Source of the DNA: Misgurnus anguillicaudatus
Taxonomy: Eukaryota > Chordata > Actinopteri > Cypriniformes > Cobitidae
DNA length: 64,000 nucleotides
NCBI RefSeq assembly: GCF_027580225.2
Contig: NC_073352.2
Span: forward strand, 28,948,001-29,012,000
Direction: 5' to 3'
Of the stretch, positions 36,821 through 49,435 are shown one piece after another; the stretch's first letter is position 1, and the number at the start of each line of letters is the position of its first letter. A program made the translations under genes and the position numbers. Below the pieces are notes generated by a model. The model worked only from the letters and a program-made list of their open reading frames with translations. It made no database searches and was not told where the DNA came from.

Positions 36821-36940
36821 CAGCAGCACAAAAGGTCATGGATTTGAACCAAGGCAACAAACATACTGATAAAAAATGTGTTAATTGTATTTCATTGTCA
36901 CTTTGGATTAAAGCGTTTGTCAAATGTAAATGCATTTAGT
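36821..36940 (+). repeat. Diverged tRNA-derived SINE relic
   Basis: Same family as the SINE at 2995-3136 but in plus orientation: AAAGGTCATGGATTTGAACC followed by the tail CACTTTGGATTAAAGCG. Ends about 20 bp from the V7 expanded RE1. Confidence 0.65.
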
Positions 36941-36959
36941 TCTCTGAAACTTCATCTAC

Positions 36960-36986
36960 TTCAGCACTACATTAACGGACAGCTCC
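36960..36986 (+). promoter_or_regulatory. Expanded-gap RE1, V7
   Basis: Left half TTCAGCACT, eight-base gap ACATTAAC, right half GGACAGCTCC; 549 bp upstream of the V7 ATG. The gap is six bases longer than canonical, within the expanded class described for REST. Confidence 0.72.
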
Positions 36987-37178
36987 CTTACAATTCTTTA
37001 AAATACAAACTTGAAGCACCATAAATGTAAAATATATCGCTTATAACCGTGTAAGCATTTTAAACTTATGGCTACAGTTTTCAGTATCAAAACATAGTAC
37101 AACTGAAAATGTAAATGTAGTAAATAAAGAACAAACCGACACAAAAACAGAGAGAATAGAATTATCCGTCAATCTTAC

Positions 37179-39542
37179 CTCTCCAGAATCTCTCCTCCTG
37201 CGATCTGGTATCACTAGAGTATTCCTATTACTGGGAGGTGCTAAAGTAGAACCGACACTCATTCTGGGTCCAACTAGCATGTACCGTTTGTCTCCAGATC
37301 TGTACTGAATGCTGTGACACAGAGTCCCGTCGTAATTCACATCTTGTAAATACTTAGAGGAATAGTCTGAAGATTTCGAACACTGCATTACAATCAACAC
37401 GATGATGCTGATGATAAAAAGGACCGACACAGAGCCCAATGTGATGATCAAATAAAATGTCACATTGTTTTCCTCCTCATCTTTTACTGCGTTTGTAACA
37501 TCAGAAGCTGCAAAAGCCTCTTTGGGCTCCACAACTTTCACAATCACAGTCGCTGTTGCTGAGAGAGAAACGTTCCCATTGTCTTTCACCAGTATGACCA
37601 GTTTATGCTGGGCCTCGTCAATTTCTGTGAATGAGCGAAGGGTTCTTATCTGTCCTGTATAGCGGTCCAAACCAAACAGACTGTGATCACTAACTTCCTG
37701 TATTGAAAATAATAACCAGCCGTTGTATCCTATATCTGCGTCATAGGCTCTGACTTTAGTCACCAAATGACCTGCGTTCACATTGCGGGGAATCTCCTCC
37801 ACACCCTCAGCAGAACCATTAGCGCTCACTGGATATAAGATCACTGGAACATTGTCGTTCTGATCCAGAATAAACACGTTAACTGTCACGTTACTGCTGA
37901 GAGACGGAGATCCAGAGTCTGTGGCAAGCACGTAGAACTGAAACTTTTTGATAGTTTCAAAGTCAAAACTTTTCAGCGCACTAATTACGCCTGTTTCTGA
38001 ATTTATATTTAAGAATGAAGCCATATCACTTTGTGTCTGATCGCCTCTGATAATGTGATACGCAATAATGGCATTTTCATTTTTGTCTGTGTCACTTGCG
38101 CTCACAGAGAACACAGACCCACCTGGCGGATTATTTTCATAAAGGTAAATCTCAAGAGGGCTGTATGAAAATTGTGGTATGTTATCGTTTACATCGGACA
38201 CCTCTATACTTAGAGATTTGGATGCTGAAAGAGCAGGACTGCCCAAATCAGTTGCTGTTATAGTGAGGTCATAATAGGAAGCCACTTCCCGGTCCAAACC
38301 CTCTTTTGTTACTAGAGAATACATGTTCTGCTGAACATATGGCTTTAGTTCAAACGGTACATCCCCTAACAAACTACAAACGACTTTGCCGTTTATTCCC
38401 GAATCTTTGTCCGTAATGCTAATAAGAGAAATGACTGTCCCTGGCTTTGCGTCTTCGGAAACAACATTAGAAAGAGAAGTTACTTCAATCTCAGGTTCAT
38501 TATCATTGACATCTATGATCTTAATGATAACTCTGCAGTCAGTATTTAATGGAAAGCGCCCCTTGTCTGATGCTTTTATGTTTATTGTATACATTTCATT
38601 CTCTTCAAAATCAATTTTGCCTTTAACGCGTATTTCACCAGTGACCTTATCTAACTCAAATACATCGTGTACTTTACGGTGTACATTTCTTCCGTAGGTA
38701 TATTCAACTTCTCCATTAACACCCTCGTCTGGGTCAGATGCATTAACAGACGCAACCACAAAGCCGAGAGGGGAGTTTTCCTTTAACATCACAGTGTATG
38801 TGTCCCTGCTGCACATCGGACGGTTGTCATTAACATCAAGCACGGTGACAGATATATTCAAAATGCCTGATTTTGGTGGATTTCCACCATCTATGGCAGT
38901 TAAAATTAACACGTGTTTCTCTTGACTCTCCCTGTCTAAGGATTTCTGTAAAAGCAGAAAAGGACTTTTATCGCCATATTCGCTGTCTTTTATTTCTATG
39001 TCAAAGTACTCGTTTTGTTTAAGTCGATACGATCTAATGGAATTTATGCCAGCATCTAAATCTCGAGCAGTTGAAAGAGCGAAGCGTGCGCCCTTTGCGG
39101 TGTTTTCTGCTATTTCAATATGCAGGTCTTTTTCAGGAAAGGAAGGGAAGTTGTCGTTTACATCTGTTATTTCAACCTCAACGTAATGAACTTCAAGTGG
39201 ATTTTCAACGGCAATTTTCAGGTTTAGCAAACATGCACCATTGCCATCACAGATCTCCTCTCGGTCGATTTTCTCATAAACATACAAGACGCCATTGTCC
39301 TGATTTACCTGGAAAAGGTTGTCCATAAATCCAGAAACAATACGGAACCGTTTGTGCTTTAACGAACTAACTTCGAGACCGAGGTCCTTTGCAATATTTC
39401 CAACAACGGATCCCTCTTTAACCTCCTCTGGAATGGAGTATCTTGTCTGACCCGAAACCTGCGGCGCAAAGCACAGCAGCAAATAAAAACACAGAGCTGT
39501 CCAACAATACTCCCATCTGCGCCTTTGTCTGCCTTCTCCCAT
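37179..39542 (-). CDS. pcdh2ab-like: Clustered protocadherin variable exon V6 (group C)
   Basis: 788 codons from the second of two adjacent ATGs (ATGATGG; the second has A at -3 and G at +4). Start [14 protein letters not shown]; the mature end is [10 protein letters not shown] rather than QIRYS, so the first beta strand differs. EC5 contains [12 protein letters not shown]6 has LFSIQEVSD and FTEIDEAQ, small departures from an otherwise uniform block. Donor GTAAGA. The CTCF-like element is present, but no RE1 was found in the spacer. Confidence 0.95.
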
Positions 39543-40601
39543 CATGAGCGATTAAAGCAGGGTTTTTCAGATCCAAATATTATTAGTAATTTGATGAGAT
39601 CAAACACTGTGCAGTATCTCCATTGAGCTGAACAGTTCTCATCATGTTCTTTGTCGTACCATCAGCCCGTCGAATTTCTCACAATAACCACGCACACTCA
39701 GAAGAACAAAACAGCACTGCGCATGCCAACATTTAGGGCATGGTTAAATCTTTTCAACCATAACACAGAGTACCACTGACACCAAGTGGTCTGTCGTTCA
39801 ATTCTTGTAAAAATAATAGCAAAATCCTTTAGCAACTCTAAATGGTTTACACATGTTACAATGTGTATTTTTTATTATGACAAAATATATCATCAAACCA
39901 AAAGAAGATTAGAGCTAAAAGAACAACCAGAGCCTATATGCTGTAACGAATACACTGTGTGCGCACTAAATTAAATCTTGCTGTTGTTTCTTATTTTCAA
40001 TAAACGAATAATCTCTAAGAAATCAAAATCCTTAGTTCATTTCTTCATTAAAACTAATGTTCATATCCCGACGAAAAAAACCATGGAAGTTCATATCTTT
40101 CCAAACAAACCATCCAGTCGCAGTTGAATCCCTTTACTAGCCCCAAAACCCCAACATTATTTTAAAAAATATTTTGAATTTGTTATTCTTTTTTTGGGAT
40201 ATTAAATCTAATCATTGATGATTTGCTCTTTTTGTCTAACCTACCATTGGTCTGTTGCGCTGAGAGTGCGCAAATTATGGTTTAATAACGTGTTTGTGTT
40301 GAGAACTGAAATGATTGAAATAATATCATTAAATCACCTTGGTTGTGGAGTGTGTTGTTAATTCAGTCGTTAAGTGTGGTATACATTTTTGACAACATTT
40401 TTTGTTACAAGTTTAACAGTCTGGCGCCCAATTTATTTATTAAAACTTATGCATATAGCAAAAATAATAATGTTGGGAAAATGAATTGTAGGGATGTCAG
40501 AATAAAAAAAACAGCCACCACTATATAATGCCAAGCAAGCAACACATCAGAAAACTATTGCAAGATAAAAAATAAAACTTTATTTCAAAATTAATTCTTA
40601 C
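39543..40601. other. Spacer V6/V5
   Basis: No gene. V6 promoter with GAACAAAACAGCACTGCGCA (about 39703) and the CTCF-like element. The rest is AT-rich, with no RE1 seen. Confidence 0.6.
39773..39789 (-). promoter_or_regulatory. CTCF-like conserved sequence element of V6
   Basis: CCACTTGGTGTCAGTGG, 231 bp upstream of the ATG; matches 12 of 14 positions of the CTCF core CCASYAGRKGGCRS by hand alignment. Confidence 0.8.
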
Positions 40602-42965
40602 CTCTCCAGAATCTCTCCTCCTGCGATCTGGTATCACTAGAGTATTCCTATTACTGCCAGGTGCTAGAGTAGAACCAACACTCATTCTTGGTCCAACTAG
40701 CATGTACCGTTTGTCTCCAGATCTGTACTGAATGCTGTGACACAGAGTCCCGTCGTAATTCGCATCTTGTAAATACTTGGACGAATAGTCTGAAGATTTA
40801 GAGCACTGCATTGCAATCAACACGATGATACTGATGATAAAAAGCACTGACACAGAGCCCAATGTGATGATCAAATAAAACGTCACGTTGTTTTCCTCCT
40901 CGTCTTTCACTGCGTTTGTAACATCAGAAGCTGCAAAAGCCTCTTTGGGCTCCACAACTTTCACAATCACAGTCGCTGTTGCTGAGAGAGAAACGTTCCC
41001 ATTGTCTTTCACCAGTATGACCAGTTTATGCTGGGCCTCGTCTGTTTCTGTGAATGAGCGAAGGGTTCTTATCTGTCCTGTATAGCGGTCCAAACCAAAC
41101 AGACTGTGATCACTAACTTCCTGCAGTGAAAATAATAACCAGCCGTTGTATCCTATATCTGCGTCATAGGCTCTGACTTTAGTCACCAAATGACCTGCGT
41201 TCACATTGCGGGGAATCTCCTCCACACCCTCAGCAGAACCATTAGCACTCACTGGATATAAGATCACTGGAACATTGTCGTTCTGATCCAGAATAAACAC
41301 GTTCACTGTCACATTACTGCTCAGAGACGGAGATCCACAGTCTGTAGCGAGCACGTGAAACTTGAATGTCTTTACAGTTTCAAAGTCAAAACTCTTCAGT
41401 GCATAAATTACGCCAGTTTCAGAATTTATGTTTAGAGCGGATGCCATGTCATTCTGCGTCCCTCCACCTCTAATAATCTGATATGCTATGGCAGCATTTT
41501 CATTAAGATCTTTGTCGGAGGCACTGACGAAAAATATAGACGCGCCTGGAGCATTGTTTTCAGACATGTATAGCTCGAGAGGATTTGCAAAAAATTCTGG
41601 GAAGTTGTCATTTACGTCTGACACCTGTACAAGCATAGTTTTATAGGCTGAAAGAGAAGGGTTGCCTAAATCTGTTGCCATGATTTTAATATCATATTCG
41701 AACACTCGCTCGCGATCTAAGCGTTCTTTCGTTACAAGAGAATACATATTATCCTGAACAGACTGTTTTAACTCAAATGGCACATTGTCAAAGAGGGTAC
41801 ATACAACTTTACCATTAATTCCAGAATCTTTATCACTCACGCTTATAAGAGAAATAACCGTTCCAATATTTGCGTCCTCCGAAACTACATTTGAAAGAGA
41901 TGTTACTTGTATTTCTGGCTTATTGTCATTCACATCTTCCACTTTAATGATAAGCTGACAGTCGGTGCTCAGAGGAGGAATGCCCTTGTCCGAGGCCCTT
42001 ATCATCAAACTGTAAATATCATTTTCTTCGAAGTCAATCAGGCCTTTAACAAGTATTTTACCAGTCATCCGATCTAACTGAAATATCTCACGTATTTTAG
42101 GTTTCATGTTTCTACCATATGTATATTCAACTTCACCATTCACTCCACTATCAGCATCACTTGCGTTTATAATAGTTACCACAGTGTCAATAATTGCATT
42201 TTCTCGCAAAGTTATAGTGAAAGCATCACTATTGCAGATTGGACGATTATCGTTTACATCCAAAACGAAAACAGTGATATTAAGAGTGCCTGATTTTGGT
42301 GGATTTCCACCGTCTGTTGCAGTCAATAGTAACCTGTGTATTTCAGCAGTTTCTCTGTCTAGTGATTTTTGTAATACTAAGAAAGGATTTTTATCTCCGT
42401 ACACACTATCTTTCATTTCCAGATCAAAATGCCCATTTTTACTCAGCTGGTAAAACCGAACTGAATTAACACCTGCGTCCAAATCTCTAGCAGTTTGAAG
42501 CTCAAATCGTGTTCCAGTTACTGTGTTTTCCGAAACCTCTAGAGAGAAGTCTTTATCGCTAAAAGACGGGGAGTGATCATTCACATCTGTTATTTCAACT
42601 TCCACATAATGGACCTCGAGCGGTTTTTCGACGACTACTTTCAAATTTATCACGCATGCGGTATTTCCATCACATATATCTTCCCTGTCGATATGCTTAT
42701 CCACATACAAGATGCCATTTTGTTGGTTTACCTGAAATAATGCGTCATTTAATCCAGAAACAATACGAACGCGTTTGTCCACCAGTGAACTAACATCAAG
42801 ACCCAAATCCTTAGCAATATTTCCTACGACAGATCCTTCCTTCATTTCCTCTGGAACAGAATATCTGATCTGAGCTGAAACTCGCTGTTCGATGCTTAGC
42901 AGAAAAGAGAAACACAGAGCTGTCCACCAGTACTCCCATCCGCGCCTTTGTCCTCCAGCTTCCAT
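40602..42965 (-). CDS. pcdh2ab-like: Clustered protocadherin variable exon V5 (group C)
   Basis: 788 codons from [14 protein letters not shown]; an ATG two codons upstream (42971) is in a weaker context. EC1 CX5C reads CDGNTAC. An extra Cys occurs at the end of EC5 ([12 protein letters not shown]), one residue-pair away from the extra Cys of V13. EC2 and EC3 carry [10 protein letters not shown] and [10 protein letters not shown]. Donor GTAAGA. Promoter with the CTCF-like element and an expanded-gap RE1 436 bp upstream. Confidence 0.95.
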
Positions 42966-43207
42966 TGTCATCGTTTACTAGCGCAGAATCAAAGATCAAT
43001 GTATGCCGGGTTATTTTCAGTTACAATGTTTGTTCTATGTTAGATACATATTGCAAAAAAATATTCCTATATTCAGTACTGTTAGCAGCACCGCCTTTTA
43101 GAATCAACGATCATCAGCTTAAGCTTTTCCCACGAATGTGAGGAACAACACAGTCAATTTTGCTACATCAACGACAGGACATAATCTCTTCCACAAATCC
43201 TAGAACA

Positions 43208-43224
43208 ACAGTGACATCAAGTGG
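43208..43224 (-). promoter_or_regulatory. CTCF-like conserved sequence element of V5
   Basis: CCACTTGATGTCACTGT, 243 bp upstream of the ATG; two substitutions in the shared core. Confidence 0.68.
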
Positions 43225-43400
43225 TTCAACGAAAAACCAACAAAACTATTACACATAGCTTTTCTATGGTATGCAAAACAACGCACATTAAATGTCAAAC
43301 TAACGCTACATATTTATTCTTAACTGCAAAAAAATATTCAAAAGCAGCATTTAACTCTTATAATGGCAATCCTGCGCGTTCTCGGAGAAACGCAGGCAAA

Positions 43401-43427
43401 TTCAGCACCACGGCAACGGACAGCTCC
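43401..43427 (+). promoter_or_regulatory. Expanded-gap RE1, V5
   Basis: Perfect left half TTCAGCACC, gap ACGGCAAC, right half GGACAGCTCC; 436 bp upstream of the V5 ATG. Confidence 0.78.
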
Positions 43428-43881
43428 TTTCCACTGTCGCTACAGTTTGCACGCATTAAATCAGCAGATCTCTTATAGCATAAAAGCTTTATTGCAAATT
43501 TCAACTGCAACTTTGCTTAATATAAAATTACACTATGATTTTATGATTAAAGTTCCAAATAATTAAGGAAAAATTTATTACAATTATGTTGTTGGTTGAA
43601 TTATTTTTTTCTCTCAAATATAAATAAAAAGTGGACTATAAAAGTTAAATTTTGCATTGGTTCTATGTAACTCGTGTGGTCCTCATGAGATGTTACAATT
43701 GAGACATCTGGCAGAGCCCTGCATAAACAGCCATCAGAATTAATTTAAAGTTTTTAACTTGCAACTGCCGTGTAAGTAATACGACAAACATATTCTGCTG
43801 AATGTAAGAAAAGCTTTTCAAATAAAAAGACACAAATGCAGTAAAAATATGAGAAAATCAGAAGTAATCAGCTTTTCTTAC

Positions 43882-46236
43882 CTCTCCAGAATCTCTCCTC
43901 CTACGATCTGGTATCACTAAAGTATTCCTGTTACTGCCAGGTGCTAAAGTAGAACCGACACTCATTCTGGGTCCAACTAGCATGTACCGTTTGTCTCCAG
44001 ATCTGTACTGAATGCTGTGACACAGAGTCCCGTCATAATTCGCATCTTGTAAATACTTGGACGAATAGTCTGTAGATTTAGAGCACTGCATTGCAATCAA
44101 CACGATGATACTGATGATAAAAAGCACTGACACAGAGCCCAATGTGATGATCAAATAAAACGTCACGTTGTTTTCCTCTTCGTCTTTTACTGCGTTTGTA
44201 ACATCAGAAGCTGCAAAAGCCTCTTTGGGCTCCACAACTTTCACAATCACAGTCGCTGTTGCTGAGAGAGAAACGTTCCCATTGTCTTTCACCAGTATGA
44301 CCAGTTTATGCTGTGCGTCGTCTGTTTCTGTGAATGAGCGAAGGGTCCTTATTTGTCCTGTATAGCGGTCCAAACCAAACAGGCTGTGATCACTAACTTC
44401 CTGTAGTGAAAATAATAACCAGCCGTTGTATCCTATATCTGCGTCATAGGCTCTGACTTTAGTCACCAAATGACCTGCGTTCATATTGCGGGGAATCTCC
44501 TCCACACCCTCAGCCGAACCATTAGCGCTCACTGGATATAAGATTACTGGGACGTTGTCGTTCTGATCCAGAATAAACACGTTCACGGTCACATTACTGC
44601 TAAGTGATGGTGTTCCAGAATCCGTAGCAAGTACTTGAAACTGAAACTTTTGCTTTACTTCAAAGTCCAAACGGTTTAAGGCGTAAATAACACCTGTTTC
44701 AGAATTAATGTTTAAGAATGATGACATATCATTTTGCGCACCTTCCCTTCTAATTATATTATAAGTAATCATTGCGTTTTCATCTAAATCTCTATCTGAT
44801 GCGATCACGGAAAGTATGGAGCTTCCTGGCGCGTTGTTTTCAACTAAATATAATTCAAGGGGATCTTGAGAAAATTCCGGATTGTTATCATTTACATCAG
44901 ACACCTGCACGCTTAGAGATTTAAAGGCGGATAAAGGAGGCTCACCTAAATCACTGACTGTAATGGTGATGTCGTAATGAGACTGAAGTTCTCGGTCTAA
45001 TCTTCTCTTCGTGACCAAAGAATAAATATTATCCTGAAAGGATGGCTTTAGCTCAAATGAATCATTATCAGAAATAGTTGGTACTATTTTTCCATTGATA
45101 CCTGAATCTTTATCGCTTATACTAATAAGTGAAATGACTGTTCCAGGTTTAGAATCCTCGGAAATAACACTGGACAGAGACGTGAGGTCTATTTCAGGAG
45201 CATTGTCATTTACATCTATTATTTTAATGATAACGACGGATTCCGCTGCTAATGGGGGCTGACCTTTATCTGATGCCTGGACGTCTAACTTGTACACCTC
45301 TGTTTCCTCAAAGTCCAGGTCACCTTTAATTTGTATTTCTCCTGTTTTACTATCCAGTTGAAACAGATTTTGCACTTTACGCTTAATATTTCTTCCAAAT
45401 GCGTATTCTACAACGCCGTTTGAACCCTCGTCTATATCGGTCGCGTTCAGCCTTAATAATACGGTTCCTTTAGCAGCATTTTCTTTTACTGTTACAGAAT
45501 AAGCGTCTTCGCTGAACACAGGGCGATTATCATTAGCATCAAGAACTGTTACAATAATGTTAAGAGTGCCGGATCGTGGAGGATTCCCACCATCGATTGC
45601 TGTTAGTATTAATATGTGCTGTGCTGTGCTTTCACGGTCCAGTGCTTTCTTTAAAATTAAAAGCGGTATTTTCTCTTCGTCTCTGTCCTTTGTCTCAACT
45701 TCGAAATGCTCATTCTGACTCAGTTTATATGTACGGACATTATTCGCTTTGGTATCAGCATCTCGCGCAGCCTGTATTTGGAAACGTGTTCCTGTGGGTG
45801 TGTGTTCCGCTATTTCAAAATGCTGCTCCTCTTCTGAAAATGTTGGTGTGTTGTCATTAACGTCATTTATTTCTACTCCGACATAATGTATTTCTAAAGG
45901 CTCTTCCACTACCATTTTTAGGTTAATCAAGCATGCGCCATTTCCATCACACAGTTCCTCTCTATCAATCTTCCCATTGACATATAAAACGCCATTGTTT
46001 TGGTTTACCTGGAAAAGAGCGTCATTTGATCCAGAAACAATACGGAATCTTCTGTTTACTAAGGTACTGATGTCAAGACCCAAATCCTTAGCTATATGTC
46101 CAACAACCGATCCCTCCTTTAATTCCTCTGGAATAGTGTATCTTATCTGAGCGGAAACCTGCATAGCGAAGCTCAGCAGCAAAGAGAAACACAAAGCAAT
46201 CCACTGCCATTTGCGCCTTTGTCCTCCGGCTTCCAT
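43882..46236 (-). CDS. pcdh2ab-like: Clustered protocadherin variable exon V4 (group C)
   Basis: 785 codons. Start [15 protein letters not shown], signal cleavage before [11 protein letters not shown]5 ends with [25 protein letters not shown], more divergent than its neighbours, so the homogenised block starts later here. EC6 has NMNAGHLVT and ETDDAQHK variants. The stub reads CSKSTDYSS, shared with V1, V15 and V16. Donor GTAAGA. The spacer holds a CTCF-like element and an (AAT)n microsatellite but no RE1. Confidence 0.95.
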
Positions 46237-46473
46237 GATAAACGAATACAGCTGTTATAGTGTTGGAAATATATCCTCAACGATTACAAACAACAATAGC
46301 TCATATGACGGTTCTGCATTATGCCTTAGATTTAATTGGAACAAAGCGCTAATTCTAAAAACCTTTTCAGATGATACACCCTACAATATCCACACATACC
46401 CAAATGTACAGAACAACACTGCGCATGTCAACATCTAGGGCAGGACAAAATCTGTTCAACATACCATAGGGTA

Positions 46474-46490
46474 ATACTGACGCCGAGTGG
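46474..46490 (-). promoter_or_regulatory. CTCF-like conserved sequence element of V4
   Basis: CCACTCGGCGTCAGTAT, 238 bp upstream of the ATG. Confidence 0.72.
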
Positions 46491-46681
46491 TCTACAGGAT
46501 ATTTCGTGTGTGATAGGGCAAAATACAGCTCTAAGCGTATGAATACATATGTCAAATAATTGTACCGTTATGAACATATGTTAAAATTGATTGTCAGATC
46601 CCTTACAGAGCAATATTAAACTATAAACTGGATTATAATTATAAACTATAATTTTGTTTTAAACGGGCACTCACACATCAA

Positions 46682-46735
<54 letters not shown>
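46682..46735. repeat. (AAT)n microsatellite
   Basis: About 18 uninterrupted AAT units in the V4/V3 spacer, just past the 3' end of the V3 exon. Confidence 0.97.
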
Positions 46736-46736
<1 letters not shown>

Positions 46737-46841
46737 GTAATGTGATAATAATTTTCGGTATCAGACAAACAAAAATACCAACCAATAGCACAAAATAAAC
46801 TTAAAGCACATTAAAATAAAACAAAGCTATCAAAGTCTTAC

Positions 46842-49175
46842 CTCTCCCGAATCTCTCCTCCTGCGATCTGGAATCACTAGAGTATTCCTATTACTGCCAG
46901 GTGCTAGAGTAGAACCGACACTCATTCTGGGTCCAACTAGCATGTACCGTTTGTCTCCAGATCTGTACTGAATGCTGTGACACAGAGTCCCGTCGTAATT
47001 CGCATCTTGTAAATACTTGGACGAATAGTCTGAAGATTTAGAGCACTGCATTGCAATCAACACGATGATACTGATGATAAAAAGCACTGACACAGAGCCC
47101 AATGTGATGATCAAATAAAACGTCACGTTGTTTTCCTCCTCATCTTTCACTGCGTTTGTAACATCAGAAGCTGCAAAAGCCTCTTTAGGCTCCACAACTT
47201 TCACAATCACAGTCGCTGTTGCTGAGAGAGAAACGTTCCCATTGTCTTTCACCAGTATGACCAGTTTATGCTGGGCCTCGTCCGTTTCTGTGAATGAGCG
47301 AAGGGTTCTTATTTGTCCTGTATAGCGGTCCAAACCAAACAGACTGTGATCACTAACTTCCTGCAGTGAAAATAATAACCAGCCGTTGTATCCTATATCT
47401 GCGTCATAGGCTCTGACTTTAGTCACCAAATGACCTGCGTTCACATTGCGGGGAATCTCCTCCACACCTTCAGCAGAACCGTTAGCGCTCACTGGATATA
47501 AAATCACTGGAACATTGTCGTTCTGATCCAGAATAAACATGTTCACTGTCACATTGTTACTAAGATGGGGGCTTCCCGAGTCTGAGGCAACAACTTGAAA
47601 CTGGAAAGTTTTTGCGGTTTCAAAATCAAAACTTTTGAGTGCATAAATAGTTCCGGTTTCTGAATTAATGTTTAGAAAGGATGACACATCACCCTGATTT
47701 ATGTTATATACTATTGCCGCATTCTCATTTAAGTCTTTGTCCAAGGCAGTAATTGAGAATACAGAACCACCAGGGGCGTTGTTTTCGGGTAAATATAGCT
47801 CAAAAACATTTTGGCTAAATTCTGGTGAGTTATCATTTACATCAGAAACTTGTATATTTAATGTTTTAGAAGATGAAAGAGGTGGCTGTCCTAAATCAGT
47901 TGCTGTTATAGTGATTACGTATCTTGAGGTTTCTTCTCTATCCAGACGCCCCTTTATTACTAAAGAATACATGTTCTGTTTAAATGATGATTTTAACTCA
48001 AATGGTACATTTTCGGGTAATGTGCAAATTACTTTCCCGTTAACGCCAGAATCTTTGTCTGAAACACTGATTAAAGCTACAGCTGTTCCAGGATTTGCAT
48101 TTTCAGAAATTACACTGGAAAGTGATGTTATCTCAATTTCAGGAGAGTTGTCATTAACATCTATAACTTTAATACTGAGCTCCGCTTCAGCTATCAGTGG
48201 AGGCTGGCCTTTATCAGATGCTTGGACATCTAATTTAAAAACATCTGTGTCCTCAAAGTCGATTTTCCCTCTAACCTCTAACTCACCTGTGACCTTGTTA
48301 AGCATAAGGAGATCGCGTACTTGTCCGTCCACATTTTCGCCTAATGAGTATTCAATTTCACCATTCATTCCATCGTCTAAATCGGTTGCGTTAATTGTAA
48401 TTATTACAGTGCCCACAGGCGCATTTTCTTGGAGTGTTGTAGAATATGAGTCTCGAGTAAAAACGGGCCGATTATCATTTGTATCCAGGACAATAACAGT
48501 GATGCTAATAGTCCCTGACTTTGGTGGATTTCCTCCATCTGTCGCAGTAAGCACGAGTCTATGTTTGTTTTGTCTCTCTCTGTCCAGCGCTTTTTTTAAA
48601 ACTAAAAATGGTATTTTAGATTCTTGTCTTTCTCTAACGTCGATATCAAATAATTCATTCTGACTTAATTTATACAATCGAACTGCGTTTATTCCCAGAT
48701 CAGGGTCTCTGGCTGTCTGCACTTGAAAGCGTGTCCCCAAAGGCGTGTGCTCAGCCATTTCAAATTGCTGCTCAGATCTCGGGAAAATAGGCGGATTATC
48801 ATTTACATCGGTTATTTCCACCTCTATGTAATGCACTTCCAGTGGGTTTTCAACAACGCATTTTAAACTTATCGAACAAACAGCGTTTCCATCGCAAAGT
48901 TGCTCTCGGTCGATTCTCTTTCTGACATAGAATTCGCCATTGTTCTGATTTACCTGGAGAAGAGCGTCATCAGATCCAGAAACTACGCGGAACCGTCGGT
49001 GCCCCAAATTACTGATATCAAGGTTTAAATCCTTTGCAATATTTCCCACAAAAGATCCTTCTTTTACCTCCTCCGGGACACTGTATTTTATCTGCGCTGT
49101 CACCAGCTTCTCGAAGCACAAGAGAAAAAAGAGAGTAATCCACGGCCGCCTATTCCATTGTCCTCCTGCTTCCAT
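46842..49175 (-). CDS. pcdh2ab-like: Clustered protocadherin variable exon V3 (group C, shortest)
   Basis: 778 codons from [15 protein letters not shown]; an upstream in-frame ATG at 49190 would add five residues. The signal peptide and linker are shorter than in its siblings. EC5 lacks about five residues in a loop ([13 protein letters not shown] against [16 protein letters not shown]). The EC5 end reads [22 protein letters not shown], so identity with the other copies starts abruptly at [10 protein letters not shown], giving the sharpest conversion boundary in the array. Donor GTAAGA. Promoter with an expanded-gap RE1. Confidence 0.94.
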
Positions 49176-49418
49176 CGCAAATATTAACATTTGAATAATA
49201 GAACAGGAAATATTTTTACATGAAGCACGAGCTATTAATTATCTCTGTTAGTAAGAACATTACGGAGCAACGGTCTTTAAAAAGTGGTAAGATACAATTA
49301 ACAGGAACAGCGCTTTAAACGTACGATAGGCCTACACTGTCCCTTCTGTCTGCACAAAACACTGTTTCTCATTATAGCTGATAGGGGAGGGTATGCATCT
49401 AAGCACTACTCTAGAGTA

Positions 49419-49435
49419 ACACTGACACCATGTGG
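49419..49435 (-). promoter_or_regulatory. CTCF-like conserved sequence element of V3
   Basis: CCACATGGTGTCAGTGT, 244 bp upstream of the ATG; close to the consensus of the whole array. Confidence 0.8.

Larger units (their letters stand above)
36412..37178. other. Spacer V7/V6
   Basis: No gene. V7 promoter with GAACAATACAGCCCTACTTG (about 36593), the CTCF-like element, a SINE relic and the expanded RE1. Confidence 0.6.
42966..43881. other. Spacer V5/V4
   Basis: No gene. V5 promoter with GAGGAACAACACAGTC (about 43140), GACAGGACATAATC (43174), the CTCF-like element and the expanded RE1. Confidence 0.6.
46237..46841. other. Spacer V4/V3
   Basis: No gene; the shortest spacer. V4 promoter with CAACACTGCGCATGTC (about 46412), TAGGGCAGGACAAAATC (46435), the CTCF-like element, then the (AAT)n tract. 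Confidence 0.6.

Noticed and set aside
47701..48663. 320-codon plus-strand frame inside V3
   Set aside because: Fully antisense to the cadherin repeats, with no homology of its own and no start or splice context.
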